Origin: Pseudomonas putida
GTDB lineage: Bacteria; Pseudomonadota; Gammaproteobacteria; Pseudomonadales; Pseudomonadaceae
Reading direction: 5' to 3'
DNA length: 64,000 nucleotides
NCBI RefSeq assembly: GCF_028682475.1
Contig: NZ_JANHLE010000002.1
Coordinates: 124,001 to 188,000, forward strand
Under the pieces are notes generated by a model. The model saw only the letters and a program-made list of their open reading frames with translations. It did no database searches and was not told the DNA's origin. The number at the start of each line of letters is the position of its first letter. Position 1 is the first letter of the stretch. Both the position numbers and the translations under genes were made by a program. This document shows, piece by piece, positions 1 to 9,287 of the stretch.

Positions 1-382
1 GGTAACCCGCCTTGTAGAAGAGCTTCTTGAGGTATTCGTTGATGCTGCTGGAGTAGGGCGCGCCGGTACCGGCAATGAGGAAAATCAGCGGCGCCGGGTG
101 GTCCTGTTCGGCCAGACGGTACTTGAGCTTCTTCACCGCCCAGAAATTGTCGGGGAGCGTGAAGGCCCGCTCCGGGCGCATGCTCAGGCTGTAGTCGGAC
201 TGCTTGATGTCATCGTCGCTGGGCAGCTCCGGACGCAAATCCGGCGGCGTCGTGGCGATGGTCGCCTCGAACGGGTTGGTCAGCGGGTAGCCGTAACTGG
301 CGGCATCGATATCCTGCGCCGAAGCGGACGCACTCAGGATTAGGCCACCCAGAAGGGCAGCGAGGCGTAGTAATCGAAGCAT
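1..382 (-). CDS. Exported protein of unknown function, N-terminal part only
   Basis: The gene runs off the left edge, so only the first 127 codons are seen. It starts at an ATG (380-382) with a clear signal peptide: MLRLLRLAALLGGLILSASA followed by a likely Ala-X-Ala cleavage before QDID. The mature part is polar and Pro-rich, then becomes a hydrophobic strand LIFLIAGTGAPYSS near the cut end. That segment resembles the first strand and oxyanion-type loop of an alpha/beta hydrolase, but no nucleophile motif is within the window, so the enzyme call is only a guess. The product should be periplasmic or outer-membrane attached. It is divergent from the small membrane protein at 625. Confidence 0.7.
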   Translation of the reverse strand, partial: MLRLLRLAALLGGLILSASASAQDIDAASYGYPLTNPFEATIATTPPDLRPELPSDDDIKQSDYSLSMRPERAFTLPDNFWAVKKLKYRLAEQDHPAPLIFLIAGTGAPYSSSINEYLKKLFYKAGY

Positions 383-624
383 GACGGATCCCCAAAAAAG
401 CTGCAGCAAAGTGCGTTACGCAGGCTAGGACCATCGTGTCCCCGGCAAAGTTGCCTGGCGCTCCGGCATTTATCGTTCCTGATGTTGCCGTTTTCACCGG
501 TAGCGCGGCAACAATTGGTTCCATTTATCTTCTGTTCAAAGTAGTCGAGGCTGGCGCTTTTGCCTTGCATAGACGGCCCGGGCCTTTATGCTGGGCGCCG
601 ATTTCGAAGATTCCGGAGTGTTCC

Positions 625-987
625 ATGTCCCGCCGTTTGCCGCTGATTACCTTGTTGCTGTTCCTGCCCTTGTGGCTGGCGGCCAGTTATGGGGTGCGCT
701 ATGTCCTGATGGAAGACGCTCAGTGGGTCGGTGTCTGCGCCGAACAGGCACAAGTGTGGCAGTGCCAGGCGCGTTCGGTGCTGGGTTTGATGATTCATTT
801 CAGGGTCATTGCCTGGACCGCGCTGGGCCTGGCATTGCTGGCCCAGTTGCTGCCAGCGCGGGCGGGCTGGCGTGTGGCGGTGCTGGCGCTGGTGTTGGCG
901 ATTCCGGCGCTGGTGTTGTACAGCGCCAGTATTGCGGTGTTTGCGGTAGTGTTGGCCGGGTTGCGCCTGGTGCGGCGCTCGAAATGA
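625..987 (+). CDS. Small inner-membrane protein of unknown function
   Basis: A 120-residue ORF starting at ATG 625 with GGAG about 8 bases upstream. Hydrophobic segments lie at about residues 5-25, 55-77 and 84-112, giving three or four membrane spans and a basic C-terminus (RLVRRSK) likely in the cytoplasm. Two Cys residues (CAEQAQVWQC) sit in the first loop, probably periplasmic, and could form a disulfide. An in-frame upstream extension exists but has no ribosome site and lower coding quality, so the ATG at 625 is preferred. I recognise no family. It stands alone, followed directly by a REP pair. Confidence 0.7.
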   Translation: MSRRLPLITLLLFLPLWLAASYGVRYVLMEDAQWVGVCAEQAQVWQCQARSVLGLMIHFRVIAWTALGLALLAQLLPARAGWRVAVLALVLAIPALVLYSASIAVFAVVLAGLRLVRRSK

Positions 988-1002
988 AACTGTGCTGCTG
1001 CC

Positions 1003-1074
1003 ATCGCCGGCAAGGCCGGCTCCCACATGTCTGGCATACACCGTGTCATAGTGGGAGCCGGCCTTGCCGGCGAT
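1003..1074. repeat. REP inverted pair (BIME-like)
   Basis: Two perfect 24-base inverted arms, 1003-1026 and 1051-1074, separated by 24 bases. Each arm carries the core GCCGGCAAGGCCGGCTCCCAC or its complement. This is the usual Pseudomonas REP organisation and lies between two convergent genes, where it can also act as a transcript-end hairpin. Confidence 0.85.
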
Positions 1075-1077
1075 TGG

Positions 1078-2634
1078 TTACGCCTGAGCGCGAACCCTCA
1101 GGCTACGCCACAACGCTCCGACCATCAGCACACTGACCCCGGCCCAGACCAGCGCCTGCTGGTTGCTCAAGCCCTCGCGGAACAGTTGCGGGGCAATGCC
1201 GGCGCCGACGATAAAGGCCAGCAGGCCGATCTCGGCCCGTGGCCCGCGTACCGGACGCAGCAGGTAGACCACCGCAGGCAGCACCAGTGCGGCACTCGGG
1301 AAGCTGCGATAACGCGGATCGAACACCAGCGCCAGCATACTCACCGCGGCAGCAAAGCCCGCCGCCAGCAACCACCAGCCCGCCCGCGCTTCAAGCCAGG
1401 CGAAGACCCGCTCACGCCAGCCATCACGTTGCGCCAGCGCCAGGGCGGCATGGGCAAGCACGATCAGGTTCAAGCCGCCCAGCAGTACCGCCCAGATCCA
1501 CTCACCGGCAAAGCGGCTGTTGATCCGCACCAGCTCACCCCACAGGCCCAGGCTCGCGGTCCCCAGGGCGGCCAGCAGTGGCAGCAGCAAGGCTGCGCGG
1601 GTCCCACGGACACGACCGGCGAGCACCAGGGTGGCAACAAACAGCAGCCCACAAGCAATCAACCATTGCGGCCAGAACACCAGGTTGCTGACCGGGCCTT
1701 CAAGAATGCCTTTGTCTGCACGGTCGGCGTCGTACAAGCCCCAGTAACCACCGACCGCGCCCTCGCTGGCACGTTTCCACGGCTGGTCGAAGGCTTCGAT
1801 CAGGTTGTAGTGCCAGCCGTGCTGCTCGGCCATGGCGACGAAACCGCGAATGAAGCGTGCTTCGTTGACCCGGCTGGGCAGGGCGGTCTCACGCTGACGC
1901 CCTTCGCTGGGCCAGCCGGTTTCGCCGATGACGATATCCTTGGGGGCAAAGCGGTTGCCGAACACCTGGCGGATCTCGCCGACATGCACCAGGGCGTCGT
2001 CGATGCTCTTGGGATCATCTTCCCAGTAAGGCAGCAGGTGAATGGTCAGAAAGTCCACGGTCGGGGCGATTTCCGGGTGCTGCAGCCAGAATTCCCAGAC
2101 ATCGGCGTAGGTCACCGGCACGCTGACCTGGCTTTTCACCTGGTTGATCAGTGCCGCCAGTTGCGGGCCGGTGACCTCTTTGCGCAACAAGGTCTCGTTG
2201 CCGACGATTACCGCCTTGACCACGTCAGGGTTGGCATTGGCCGAGGCAATCAGGGCCTTGACCTCTTTTTGCGTGTCCACCGGGTTGGCGTTGATCCAGG
2301 CGCCGAGCATGACCTTCAACCCATGTTTGCGTGCCAGCTCCGGGATCATTTCGAGCCCGGTCATCGAGTAGGTACGGATGCACTCGAAGCGCTGGGCCAG
2401 CAAGGCCAGGTCGGCGTCGATACGCGCCGGGCGCAGCTGGAACGGCTGGTCGAACGGCGACTGGTCCTTGTCGAACGGCGTGTAGGACGCGCACTGCAGC
2501 TTATGCGAGGCACTGGCCGCATCGGGCAGGACCACCGGCTTGCCCAGTCCGTACCAGAGCCCTCCCAGCGCAAACAGGCCGAGCAGGCAGGCGAACAGAT
2601 AGGGCAGGAGGGGAAAGCGGGCAGTCGGGGACAT
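1078..2634 (-). CDS. GH17-family beta-glucan enzyme with C-terminal membrane domain (glucan synthase-like)
   Basis: A 518-residue protein read from ATG 2634; a longer in-frame version to 2811 lacks Pro-pseudomonad coding character. Residues about 8-30 form a membrane anchor, followed by a periplasmic GH17 TIM-barrel and, from about residue 310, six or more membrane spans. Both GH17 catalytic glutamates are visible: the acid/base in VIVGNET and the nucleophile in IGETGWPSEG. GH17 proteins of this layout in proteobacteria are annotated as beta-(1-3)/(1-6) glucan synthases or glucanosyltransferases and act on osmoregulated periplasmic glucans. Activity on a particular linkage cannot be read from the sequence. 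The gene is divergent from betX, and its transcript ends against the REP pair at 1003-1074. Confidence 0.85.
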   Translation of the reverse strand: MSPTARFPLLPYLFACLLGLFALGGLWYGLGKPVVLPDAASASHKLQCASYTPFDKDQSPFDQPFQLRPARIDADLALLAQRFECIRTYSMTGLEMIPELARKHGLKVMLGAWINANPVDTQKEVKALIASANANPDVVKAVIVGNETLLRKEVTGPQLAALINQVKSQVSVPVTYADVWEFWLQHPEIAPTVDFLTIHLLPYWEDDPKSIDDALVHVGEIRQVFGNRFAPKDIVIGETGWPSEGRQRETALPSRVNEARFIRGFVAMAEQHGWHYNLIEAFDQPWKRASEGAVGGYWGLYDADRADKGILEGPVSNLVFWPQWLIACGLLFVATLVLAGRVRGTRAALLLPLLAALGTASLGLWGELVRINSRFAGEWIWAVLLGGLNLIVLAHAALALAQRDGWRERVFAWLEARAGWWLLAAGFAAAVSMLALVFDPRYRSFPSAALVLPAVVYLLRPVRGPRAEIGLLAFIVGAGIAPQLFREGLSNQQALVWAGVSVLMVGALWRSLRVRAQA

Positions 2635-2858
2635 GGATCGGGCCGTCAGGGAGCAAAGCCGCCAATAGTACCTGCAAATGGCACGGGCTAAAGCCTTGGC
2701 AGGCAAAGTTACCCGGGTTGGATGTTGCTTCATGTAACTGCACAGCGGGCTGGCGATGTGATGTCGCTTGTCGATGCCTGGAGGTCGTTGCCAGAGCAGG
2801 TCAGCCGCCATCAGCGGTTGATGATGCAGGTTCCGTGACGTGACGAGGGGAAGCTTTG

Positions 2859-3707
2859 ATGAAAATGCGACGACTCCTGGGGGTGGGCACCGCCCTGGTA
2901 ATGGCCATCGGCGCTGCGCAGGCGACGGCCAAGGAAGTAAGCATCGGCTACGTCGATGGTTGGTCCGACAGTGTGGCGACCACCAACGTGGCGGCCGAAG
3001 TGATCAGGCAGAAGCTCGGCTACGACGTCAAACTGCAGGCCGTGGCCACCGGGATCATGTGGCAGGGGGTGGCGACCGGCAAGCTCGACGCGATGATGTC
3101 GGCCTGGTTACCGGTAACCCATGGCGATTACTGGAGCAAGAACAAAGATAACGTCGTCGATTACGGGCCTAACTTCAAGGATGCCAAGATCGGCCTGATC
3201 GTCCCCGACTACGTCAAGGCCAGCTCCCTGGCCGACCTCAAGAGCGACGACAGCTTCAAGCACAAGATCGTCGGCATCGACGCCGGCTCCGGGGTCATGC
3301 TCAAGACCGATCAGGCGATCAAGGACTACGACCTCAGCGGCTACAAACTCCAGGCCAGCTCCGGTGCGGCCATGACTGCGGAACTGGGCCGTGCCTATGC
3401 CAAGCAACAATCGATCGCCGTCACCGGCTGGGTGCCGCACTGGATGTTCGCCAAGTGGAAACTCAAGTTCCTTGACGACCCTAAAGGTGTGTACGGCGCC
3501 GCGGAAACCGTCAACAGCATCGGCAGCAAGGAACTGGCAAGCAAGGCGCCAGAGGTGGCGGACTTCCTGAAGAAGTTCCAGTGGCAGTCCAAGGATGAAA
3601 TCGGTGAGGTCATGTTGGCCATTCAAGAGGGCGCAAAACCCGAGGCCGCCGCCAAGGACTGGGTAGCCAAACACCCTGAGCGCGTCGCCGAGTGGACCGC
3701 CAAATAA
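2859..3707 (+). CDS. betX: Glycine betaine-type ABC substrate-binding protein (orphan), BetX-like
   Basis: A 282-residue periplasmic binding protein of the OpuAC/ProX family. It has a signal peptide (MKMRRLLGVGTALVMAIGAA then QATA) and the family segments IGYVDGWSDSVATTNV, GIMWQGVATGKLDAMMSAWLP and TGWVPHWMFAKW. The Trp-rich segments supply the aromatic cage for quaternary amines. GAGGGG precedes the ATG at 2859. No permease or ATPase gene is adjacent. In P. aeruginosa the betaine-specific orphan binding protein BetX lies next to the same yjcH-actP pair and works with the CbcWV core transporter, so the name rests on synteny plus family. A strong terminator follows, separating it from yjcH-actP. 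Confidence 0.85.
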   Translation: MKMRRLLGVGTALVMAIGAAQATAKEVSIGYVDGWSDSVATTNVAAEVIRQKLGYDVKLQAVATGIMWQGVATGKLDAMMSAWLPVTHGDYWSKNKDNVVDYGPNFKDAKIGLIVPDYVKASSLADLKSDDSFKHKIVGIDAGSGVMLKTDQAIKDYDLSGYKLQASSGAAMTAELGRAYAKQQSIAVTGWVPHWMFAKWKLKFLDDPKGVYGAAETVNSIGSKELASKAPEVADFLKKFQWQSKDEIGEVMLAIQEGAKPEAAAKDWVAKHPERVAEWTAK

Positions 3708-3736
3708 TGGCCTAACGCTTCTATCTGGCACCTTCC

Positions 3737-3776
3737 AGGGCCGCAGCACCAGAAACGGTGCTGCGGCCCTTGTCGT
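3737..3776 (+). terminator. Rho-independent terminator after betX
   Basis: A perfect 14-bp stem (3737-3750 with 3757-3770) around the six-base loop AGAAAC, followed by TGTCGTTTCT. It lies 30 bases after the betX stop codon. Confidence 0.85.
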
Positions 3777-3899
3777 TTCTGGCTGTTACCGAATCGGTAA
3801 AACAGTTTTGCATCTAAGACTAAGGTCGTCTGGAGTGCGTCCAAAGGCAGCATAAAGTGGAGTCCGTACTACCTAATCTGTGCTGCGAGGACAAAAACA

Positions 3900-4211
3900 A
3901 TGAACGACAGCATTTATCTCTCGATACAAAACAGCCCGCGGTTCAAGGAGCTGGTGTCAAAACGCGAACGTTTCGCCTGGATTCTCTCGGCGATCATGCT
4001 CGGTCTGTACTCCGCTTTCATCCTGTTGATCGCCTATGGTCCGCATGTATTGGGTACCAGGCTCAGCCCTGACTCGTCGATCACCTGGGGGATTCCCCTC
4101 GGTGTCGGTCTGATCCTTTCGGCGTTCGTGCTGACTGCGATCTACGTGCGTCGCGCCAACGGTGAGTTCGATGAGATGAACAAAGCGATTCTCAAGGAGG
4201 CACAGCAATGA
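3900..4211 (+). CDS. yjcH: DUF485 membrane protein, YjcH family
   Basis: A 103-residue protein with two membrane spans (about residues 25-47 and 60-82), matching the DUF485 family. The N-terminal [20 protein letters not shown] and the [12 protein letters not shown] segment are typical. It begins at ATG 3900, and its TGA overlaps the ATG of actP (ATGA, 4208-4211), so the two are translationally coupled. The pairing yjcH-actP is conserved in gammaproteobacteria. The small protein is thought to accompany the acetate symporter, but its biochemical role is not established. Confidence 0.93.
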   Translation: MNDSIYLSIQNSPRFKELVSKRERFAWILSAIMLGLYSAFILLIAYGPHVLGTRLSPDSSITWGIPLGVGLILSAFVLTAIYVRRANGEFDEMNKAILKEAQQ

Positions 4212-5866
4212 TCCGGCGTTTTCTGGCAACCCTGGCCTTCGGCATCTTCGCACCTGCCGTGTGGGCCGCCGACGCCCTCACCGGCGAGGTGCACAAACAA
4301 CCGTTGAACGTAGCGGCGATCCTCATGTTCGTCGCCTTCGTCGGTGCCACCCTGTGCATCACTTACTGGGCGTCCAAACGTAACAACTCCGCCTCCGACT
4401 ACTACGCCGCCGGCGGGCGCATCACCGGTTTCCAGAACGGCCTGGCGATTGCTGGCGACTACATGTCGGCCGCTTCCTTCCTGGGGATTTCCGCCCTGGT
4501 GTTCACCTCCGGCTACGACGGCCTGATCTACTCGATCGGCTTTCTGGTCGGCTGGCCGATCATTCTCTTCCTGATCGCCGAACGCCTGCGCAACCTGGGT
4601 AAATACACCTTTGCCGACGTCGCCTCGTACCGCCTCGGGCAGAAAGAAATCCGCACCCTGTCTGCCTCGGGCTCGCTGGTGGTGGTGGCGTTCTACCTGA
4701 TCGCGCAAATGGTCGGTGCCGGTAAGCTGATCCAGCTGCTGTTCGGCCTGGACTACCACGTCGCGGTGATCCTGGTCGGTATCCTGATGTGCCTGTACGT
4801 GCTGTTCGGCGGCATGCTGGCGACCACCTGGGTACAGATCATCAAGGCCGTACTGCTGCTTTCCGGTGCCAGCTTCATGGCGCTGATGGTGATGAAACAC
4901 GTCAACTTCGACTTCAACGCGCTGTTCTCCCAGGCCATCGATGTTCACCCGAAAGGTGAAGCGATCATGAGCCCGGGCGGTCTGGTCAAGGATCCGATCT
5001 CGGCCTTCTCCCTGGGTCTGGCACTGATGTTCGGCACCGCTGGCCTGCCACACATCCTGATGCGCTTCTTCACCGTCAGCGACGCCAAGGAAGCCCGCAA
5101 GAGCGTGCTGTATGCGACCGGTTTCATCGGCTACTTCTACATCCTGACTTTCATCATCGGCTTTGGCGCAATCCTGCTGGTCAGCACCAACCCTGACTTC
5201 AAGGACGCTGCTGGCGCCCTGATCGGCGGCAACAACATGGCTGCGGTGCACCTGGCCAACGCCGTCGGTGGCAGCGTGTTCCTCGGCTTCATCTCGGCGG
5301 TAGCCTTCGCGACCATCCTGGCAGTAGTGGCCGGTTTGACCCTGGCCGGTGCTTCGGCAGTGTCCCACGACCTGTACGCCAGCGTGATCAAGAAAGGCAA
5401 GGCCAACGAGAAGGATGAAATCCGCGTCTCGAAGATCACCACCATTGCCTTGGCAGTACTGGCGATCGGTCTGGGTATCCTGTTCGAAAGCCAGAACATC
5501 GCCTTCATGGTCGGCCTGGCGTTCTCGATTGCTGCCAGCTGCAACTTCCCGGTACTGCTGCTCTCGATGTACTGGAAAAAGCTGACCACCCGTGGCGCCA
5601 TGATCGGCGGCTGGATGGGGCTGGTCAGTGCGGTGGCGCTGATGGTGCTCGGCCCGACCATCTGGGTACAAATCCTCGGTCACGAAAAAGCGATCTACCC
5701 GTACGAGTACCCGGCGCTGTTCTCGATGCTGATTGCCTTCGCAGGGATCTGGTTCTTCTCGATCACTGACAAGTCCAAGGCGGCAGACGAAGAACGTGCG
5801 CTGTTCTTCCCGCAGTTCGTTCGCTCGCAGACTGGCCTGGGTGCCAGCGGTGCGGTTTCGCACTGA
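4208..5866 (+). CDS. actP: Cation/acetate symporter ActP
   Basis: A 552-residue sodium:solute symporter-family protein. An N-terminal signal-like segment ([20 protein letters not shown]) precedes about 13 membrane spans. The SSF core is evident in the segments [20 protein letters not shown] and [15 protein letters not shown]. ActP takes up acetate and other short monocarboxylates, feeding acetyl-CoA synthetase. It overlaps yjcH by four bases and is followed by a terminator. In pseudomonads expression is usually controlled by acetate-responsive two-component regulators (CrbSR/MxtR-ErdR). I could not define their site upstream with confidence. Confidence 0.95.
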   Translation: MIRRFLATLAFGIFAPAVWAADALTGEVHKQPLNVAAILMFVAFVGATLCITYWASKRNNSASDYYAAGGRITGFQNGLAIAGDYMSAASFLGISALVFTSGYDGLIYSIGFLVGWPIILFLIAERLRNLGKYTFADVASYRLGQKEIRTLSASGSLVVVAFYLIAQMVGAGKLIQLLFGLDYHVAVILVGILMCLYVLFGGMLATTWVQIIKAVLLLSGASFMALMVMKHVNFDFNALFSQAIDVHPKGEAIMSPGGLVKDPISAFSLGLALMFGTAGLPHILMRFFTVSDAKEARKSVLYATGFIGYFYILTFIIGFGAILLVSTNPDFKDAAGALIGGNNMAAVHLANAVGGSVFLGFISAVAFATILAVVAGLTLAGASAVSHDLYASVIKKGKANEKDEIRVSKITTIALAVLAIGLGILFESQNIAFMVGLAFSIAASCNFPVLLLSMYWKKLTTRGAMIGGWMGLVSAVALMVLGPTIWVQILGHEKAIYPYEYPALFSMLIAFAGIWFFSITDKSKAADEERALFFPQFVRSQTGLGASGAVSH

Positions 5867-5883
5867 TACTTGAGCGCAGTACT

Positions 5884-5916
5884 ACAACGCCCCGCTAGCC
5901 GGGGCGTTGTTGCTTC
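5884..5916 (+). terminator. Rho-independent terminator after actP
   Basis: An 11-bp stem ACAACGCCCCG/CGGGGCGTTGT (5884-5894 and 5900-5910) with a five-base loop, followed by a short T-containing tail. It ends the yjcH-actP transcript 17 bases after the stop codon. Confidence 0.8.
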
Positions 5917-5958
5917 TATGGCCTGCTGCTGTCGCTAGGAAATTTCCGAAGATCGCTC

Positions 5959-6029
5959 AGACCGGTCTTACTCTTCGAAACGAGCCAACCACGAATAATC
6001 CTCCTCACTGACCGGGTACTACCGGTCAG
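5959..6029. promoter_or_regulatory. Two palindromes upstream of the pilin gene, candidate operator region
   Basis: A perfect 10-bp palindrome AGACCGGTCT (5959-5968) and a second inverted repeat CTGACCGG-(6)-CCGGTCAG (6008-6029) share the half-site GACCGG. They lie 89 and 28 bases upstream of the pilin start codon. Spacing fits a transcription-factor site upstream of and overlapping a promoter. The regulator encoded at 11239-11865 is the obvious candidate binder, but this is inference. The second repeat could alternatively form a leader hairpin in the mRNA. Confidence 0.45.
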
Positions 6030-6056
6030 GTATCGACCCTCAAGGAGAATTCATTC

Positions 6057-6536
6057 GTGAAACGTACGTTACTCGCCCTTCCCCTGGCCATGTTGTTCGC
6101 CGGTTCAGCCTTTGCCGCCGATCCGATCGAAAAGCAAGTGCTGGTCACCGCCGTTGTGCCAACGGCTGCGTTCTATGTCGAGCCGGTTGGCAGCGACTGG
6201 ATGAATGACCCTCAAGAGCTGCCTTGGAACCCGATAAAGTCCAGCTTTGGTGAGATCCGTCATCAGCTGCAAGCCAAGAGCACCATTGGCCCGATCACCG
6301 GCTACCTGCTGAATGCGCCTGTCATCACCAGCGGCCTGGATGCTATCGACCTGAACGTCAAGGTCGGTGCCACCGATCTCGAAACCACGCCCAACGAAAT
6401 CCTCACTGCCGCCCAAGCCGCTCCAGGTGCGGTCATGGACTTTGTGATCACCGCCAAGGCGCCCAGCAATGGCGCGTTCACCCCTGGCAACTATCAGGGC
6501 CTGGTGAGCATGATGTTCGAAACCGAAGCGCCCTGA
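6057..6536 (+). CDS. Major pilin subunit, CS1/CFA-I (alternate chaperone-usher) type
   Basis: A 159-residue exported protein beginning at GTG 6057 with a strong AAGGAG site. The signal peptide is MKRTLLALPLAMLFAGSAFA. The mature N-terminus ADPIEKQVLVTAVVPT has the alternating hydrophobic pattern of the donor strand in CS1, CFA/I and CblA pilins. The rest is an all-beta fold without Cys, as expected for this class, and the length matches the family. It is the first gene of a four-gene operon (pilin, usher, chaperone, tip adhesin). Subunits are assembled into a surface fibre by donor-strand exchange. Confidence 0.85.
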   Translation: MKRTLLALPLAMLFAGSAFAADPIEKQVLVTAVVPTAAFYVEPVGSDWMNDPQELPWNPIKSSFGEIRHQLQAKSTIGPITGYLLNAPVITSGLDAIDLNVKVGATDLETTPNEILTAAQAAPGAVMDFVITAKAPSNGAFTPGNYQGLVSMMFETEAP

Positions 6537-6631
6537 TCTACCCGCCAACCAAGCCCTTTCACCCCATTTGTCCAACCCTGCCTATGACGTTCGTCATCGG
6601 GCGGGGGAGGGCATTGCTTGCAGGCAGGGTC

Positions 6632-9139
6632 ATGAGCCTATTCCACTCCTTTGTTTCCACAGGCTGCGTCTTGCTGGCGGCCGCTATGGGGCTGTACACA
6701 CGGACCGCTGCAGCCGACGAACAGCCCGCAGTACTGGCGGCGCTTGCCCAGGCTCAGGGCTTGCCCCGTGAGTTCGAAGCCCACTTTTTCGACGTACCGC
6801 TGGCCGTGCGTGTCGAGCTCGATGGCCGTTACCTGGGCGATGCCATGGTGGTACTGAGCCGGGATGAGCGTGTACAGCTATTGGAGTTCACCGATATCCA
6901 GGAAAGCCGCGAGCCTGCCGCCGTGCGCCGACGCTGGCAGACACGCCTGGCCGAAGGCCGGCAGCTGGGCGACTGCCAGGCCGACTGCCCGGACGGCTTG
7001 CGCGCGATCCACTACAGCCTGGTCAACTCGCAACTCTCCTTGCTGACGTTCGATGCTGAACACAACAGCCCGGCAGCCCTTTACCACAGCCTGCCCGAAG
7101 ACGGCAGCTACGGCCTGCTGCTGCGCAACCAGCTCAATCTGGTCGGCAACGAAGGCGAAACCAGCGGGCGCTATGTCGTGCAAGGCCAGGGCAGTCTGGG
7201 TAACTGGACGACCATGACCGAGGCCCAGTTCGATCGTGGTAGCGATCAGAGCGAGGGCACCCGCTACCGCCTCGACCAGCTCTACGCCGAGCGCCTGGTC
7301 GATGAACACTTCTACCGCCTGGGCTATTTCACCCCCAGCGCCCAGGGGCTGACCCGCCAGCCGCGTCTGCTCGGCAACAGCCCCGACACCACCCTTGGCC
7401 TGATGCTTGGCAGCAGCGACAGCTTGCTGGTCGACAGTGGCCAGCCCAGCACCACGCCGGTCTATGTCACGCCCAACCGCCAGGGCATCGCCGAGATCTA
7501 CCGCAACGGTGTATTGATCAACAGCCAGCCGGTCCAGCCAGGTTTGCAAACCCTCGACACCCGCGTACTGCCGGGCGGTATTTACCAGGTCGAAGTACGC
7601 CTGATCGAAGATGGCCAGGAAACCTCGCGCAACGAAGCCTTCATCTACAAACCCTCGAACTGGGGCAACAGCCAGAGCCGCTGGCGTTACAACCTGTTTG
7701 CCGGCCAGCAGACCAGCGCCTTGAGCAACTGGGACGACACGTACGACGACAGCTTCAGCGGCGGCGCCATGCTCAACTACTTGCTGCACCCGCGCGCGGT
7801 GCTGGGCGTGTCGGCCCAGCATGTCGACGAGGCCATGCAGTACGCCACTTCCCTGGACTGGGAGGTGCGCGACCGGCTGAAGTTCTACGCCAACCTCAAC
7901 CAGACCGCGGACCTGGGTGACGGCTATGACCTGCAGGCTATCTACAGCCATGACACAGGCTCGATGGTGCTCAGTCACAGCCGCACCTGGACCCGTCCCA
8001 GCCACAATGTGCGTGGCCCGCTGGCGCGCCAGGAGGAGGTCAGCCAGTCCTCACTGTCGCTGAGTCAGCGCTTGACCTCGCGCAGCACCGCTACGTTGCG
8101 CCTGTCGCACAGCACCGGAGCGGCCAACGGCTTGGGCGTGGACCTTGGCTGGACGCAGTTCGGCAAGCTGGCAGGCTCGGACGCCAACTGGCGCTTCTCG
8201 GTGTTCGACCGCCCCGGTAGCGCCAGCACCGGCGAGGCCCGCAATCGCGGTGTCAATCTGAGCTTGAGCATGAGCCTGGGCAGCCCTGGCCGACGCATGG
8301 CCGCTACTCTGGGCAGCCGTACCTCGCGCGACGGTGGGCGCGACCAGAATGTTTCGCTCGCCTACCAGCACGATGTCGATTACGGCGCCTTGCGCACCCT
8401 GGGCGCCATTGCCAGCGTGGACCGCTATGGCACAGGCATCGGGGGCAACGCGCAATTCCAGAGCCGCCAGCTCAATGGCGATGCCTACGCCCAGACCTCG
8501 TCCTACAACGGCGAGCTCAGCGCCGGTCTCAACCTGCAGAGCGTGCTTGCCCTCGGCGCGGGCAAGCTGGCGGCCAGCGGGCAGTTCCTCGCTCACGAGG
8601 CGGGGCTGATCGTCGACGTGGAATCCGATATCGACGGACTTGAACTGCGCGCCGACGACTTCCAGGGCATGAGTGCGAGCTTGCGTCCGGGGCGCAACGT
8701 ACTGCCGGTGGTGGCCTACAGGCCCGGGCAGGTACAGGTCGATTTCCGCGACAGTCACGCGCCGTCCGCAGTCATCCAGCCCAACGGCTTCGAGTACCAC
8801 CTCAACCGCGGCGGCATCGAGTACCGCCAGTTGCGGGTAATGCGCACGGTCACGGTGCTGGGGCGCTTGCTGGATGAAAACGGCAAGGGCCTGAGCGGCG
8901 CCCAGCTGATCAACCACGCCAGTCGCAGCGTCACAGAGGCCGACGGCTATTTCACCGTAGAGATGAGCGAGTCGACGCCAGTGCTCGAAGTGCGCCTGGC
9001 TGGCCGCACCAGCTGCCTGCTCAGTCTGAGGCCTGAACAGCTGATTCGGGAAAACGATGTGCTGATGGCAGGTGACCAGCGCTGCCGGTCGGAAAGCCTG
9101 GCTGACGCTGATACATCCAGTAGTGGAGGTGGCTCGTGA
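6632..9139 (+). CDS. Outer-membrane usher of CS1/CFA-type pilus (TcfC/CooC-like)
   Basis: About 835 residues from ATG 6632, which gives a good signal peptide (MSLFHSFVSTGCVLLAAAMG... AAADEQ). An upstream in-frame ATG at 6584 lacks a ribosome site. The protein has an N-terminal periplasmic part, a plug-like segment (TPNRQGIAEIYRNGVLINSQ), a long run of amphipathic beta strands for the 24-stranded barrel, and a C-terminal beta-sandwich with GRLLDENGKGLSGAQLIN. Ushers of the alternate family secrete and polymerise pilin subunits. A single-stranded gap of 95 bases separates it from the pilin gene, and 148 bases separate it from the chaperone gene. Confidence 0.88.
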   Translation: MSLFHSFVSTGCVLLAAAMGLYTRTAAADEQPAVLAALAQAQGLPREFEAHFFDVPLAVRVELDGRYLGDAMVVLSRDERVQLLEFTDIQESREPAAVRRRWQTRLAEGRQLGDCQADCPDGLRAIHYSLVNSQLSLLTFDAEHNSPAALYHSLPEDGSYGLLLRNQLNLVGNEGETSGRYVVQGQGSLGNWTTMTEAQFDRGSDQSEGTRYRLDQLYAERLVDEHFYRLGYFTPSAQGLTRQPRLLGNSPDTTLGLMLGSSDSLLVDSGQPSTTPVYVTPNRQGIAEIYRNGVLINSQPVQPGLQTLDTRVLPGGIYQVEVRLIEDGQETSRNEAFIYKPSNWGNSQSRWRYNLFAGQQTSALSNWDDTYDDSFSGGAMLNYLLHPRAVLGVSAQHVDEAMQYATSLDWEVRDRLKFYANLNQTADLGDGYDLQAIYSHDTGSMVLSHSRTWTRPSHNVRGPLARQEEVSQSSLSLSQRLTSRSTATLRLSHSTGAANGLGVDLGWTQFGKLAGSDANWRFSVFDRPGSASTGEARNRGVNLSLSMSLGSPGRRMAATLGSRTSRDGGRDQNVSLAYQHDVDYGALRTLGAIASVDRYGTGIGGNAQFQSRQLNGDAYAQTSSYNGELSAGLNLQSVLALGAGKLAASGQFLAHEAGLIVDVESDIDGLELRADDFQGMSASLRPGRNVLPVVAYRPGQVQVDFRDSHAPSAVIQPNGFEYHLNRGGIEYRQLRVMRTVTVLGRLLDENGKGLSGAQLINHASRSVTEADGYFTVEMSESTPVLEVRLAGRTSCLLSLRPEQLIRENDVLMAGDQRCRSESLADADTSSSGGGS

Positions 9140-9287
9140 GCAGGCGACAAGAGGCGTTTTGGGGAAGAAAGCTGTACGACATTTCCTTGATTGGCTTAGG
9201 ACGCGTACTGGAATGAAAGGCCGGCTTTTGGCGTGCTTTCGAGAAGTAATACTGTTTGGTTATTACGGGAAAAATACGGAGCTCAGG

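Noticed and set aside
2635-2811. N-terminal extension of the GH17 protein
   Set aside because: The extra 59 residues lack a signal-like or conserved pattern and would run into the betX promoter; ATG 2634 gives a proper membrane anchor.
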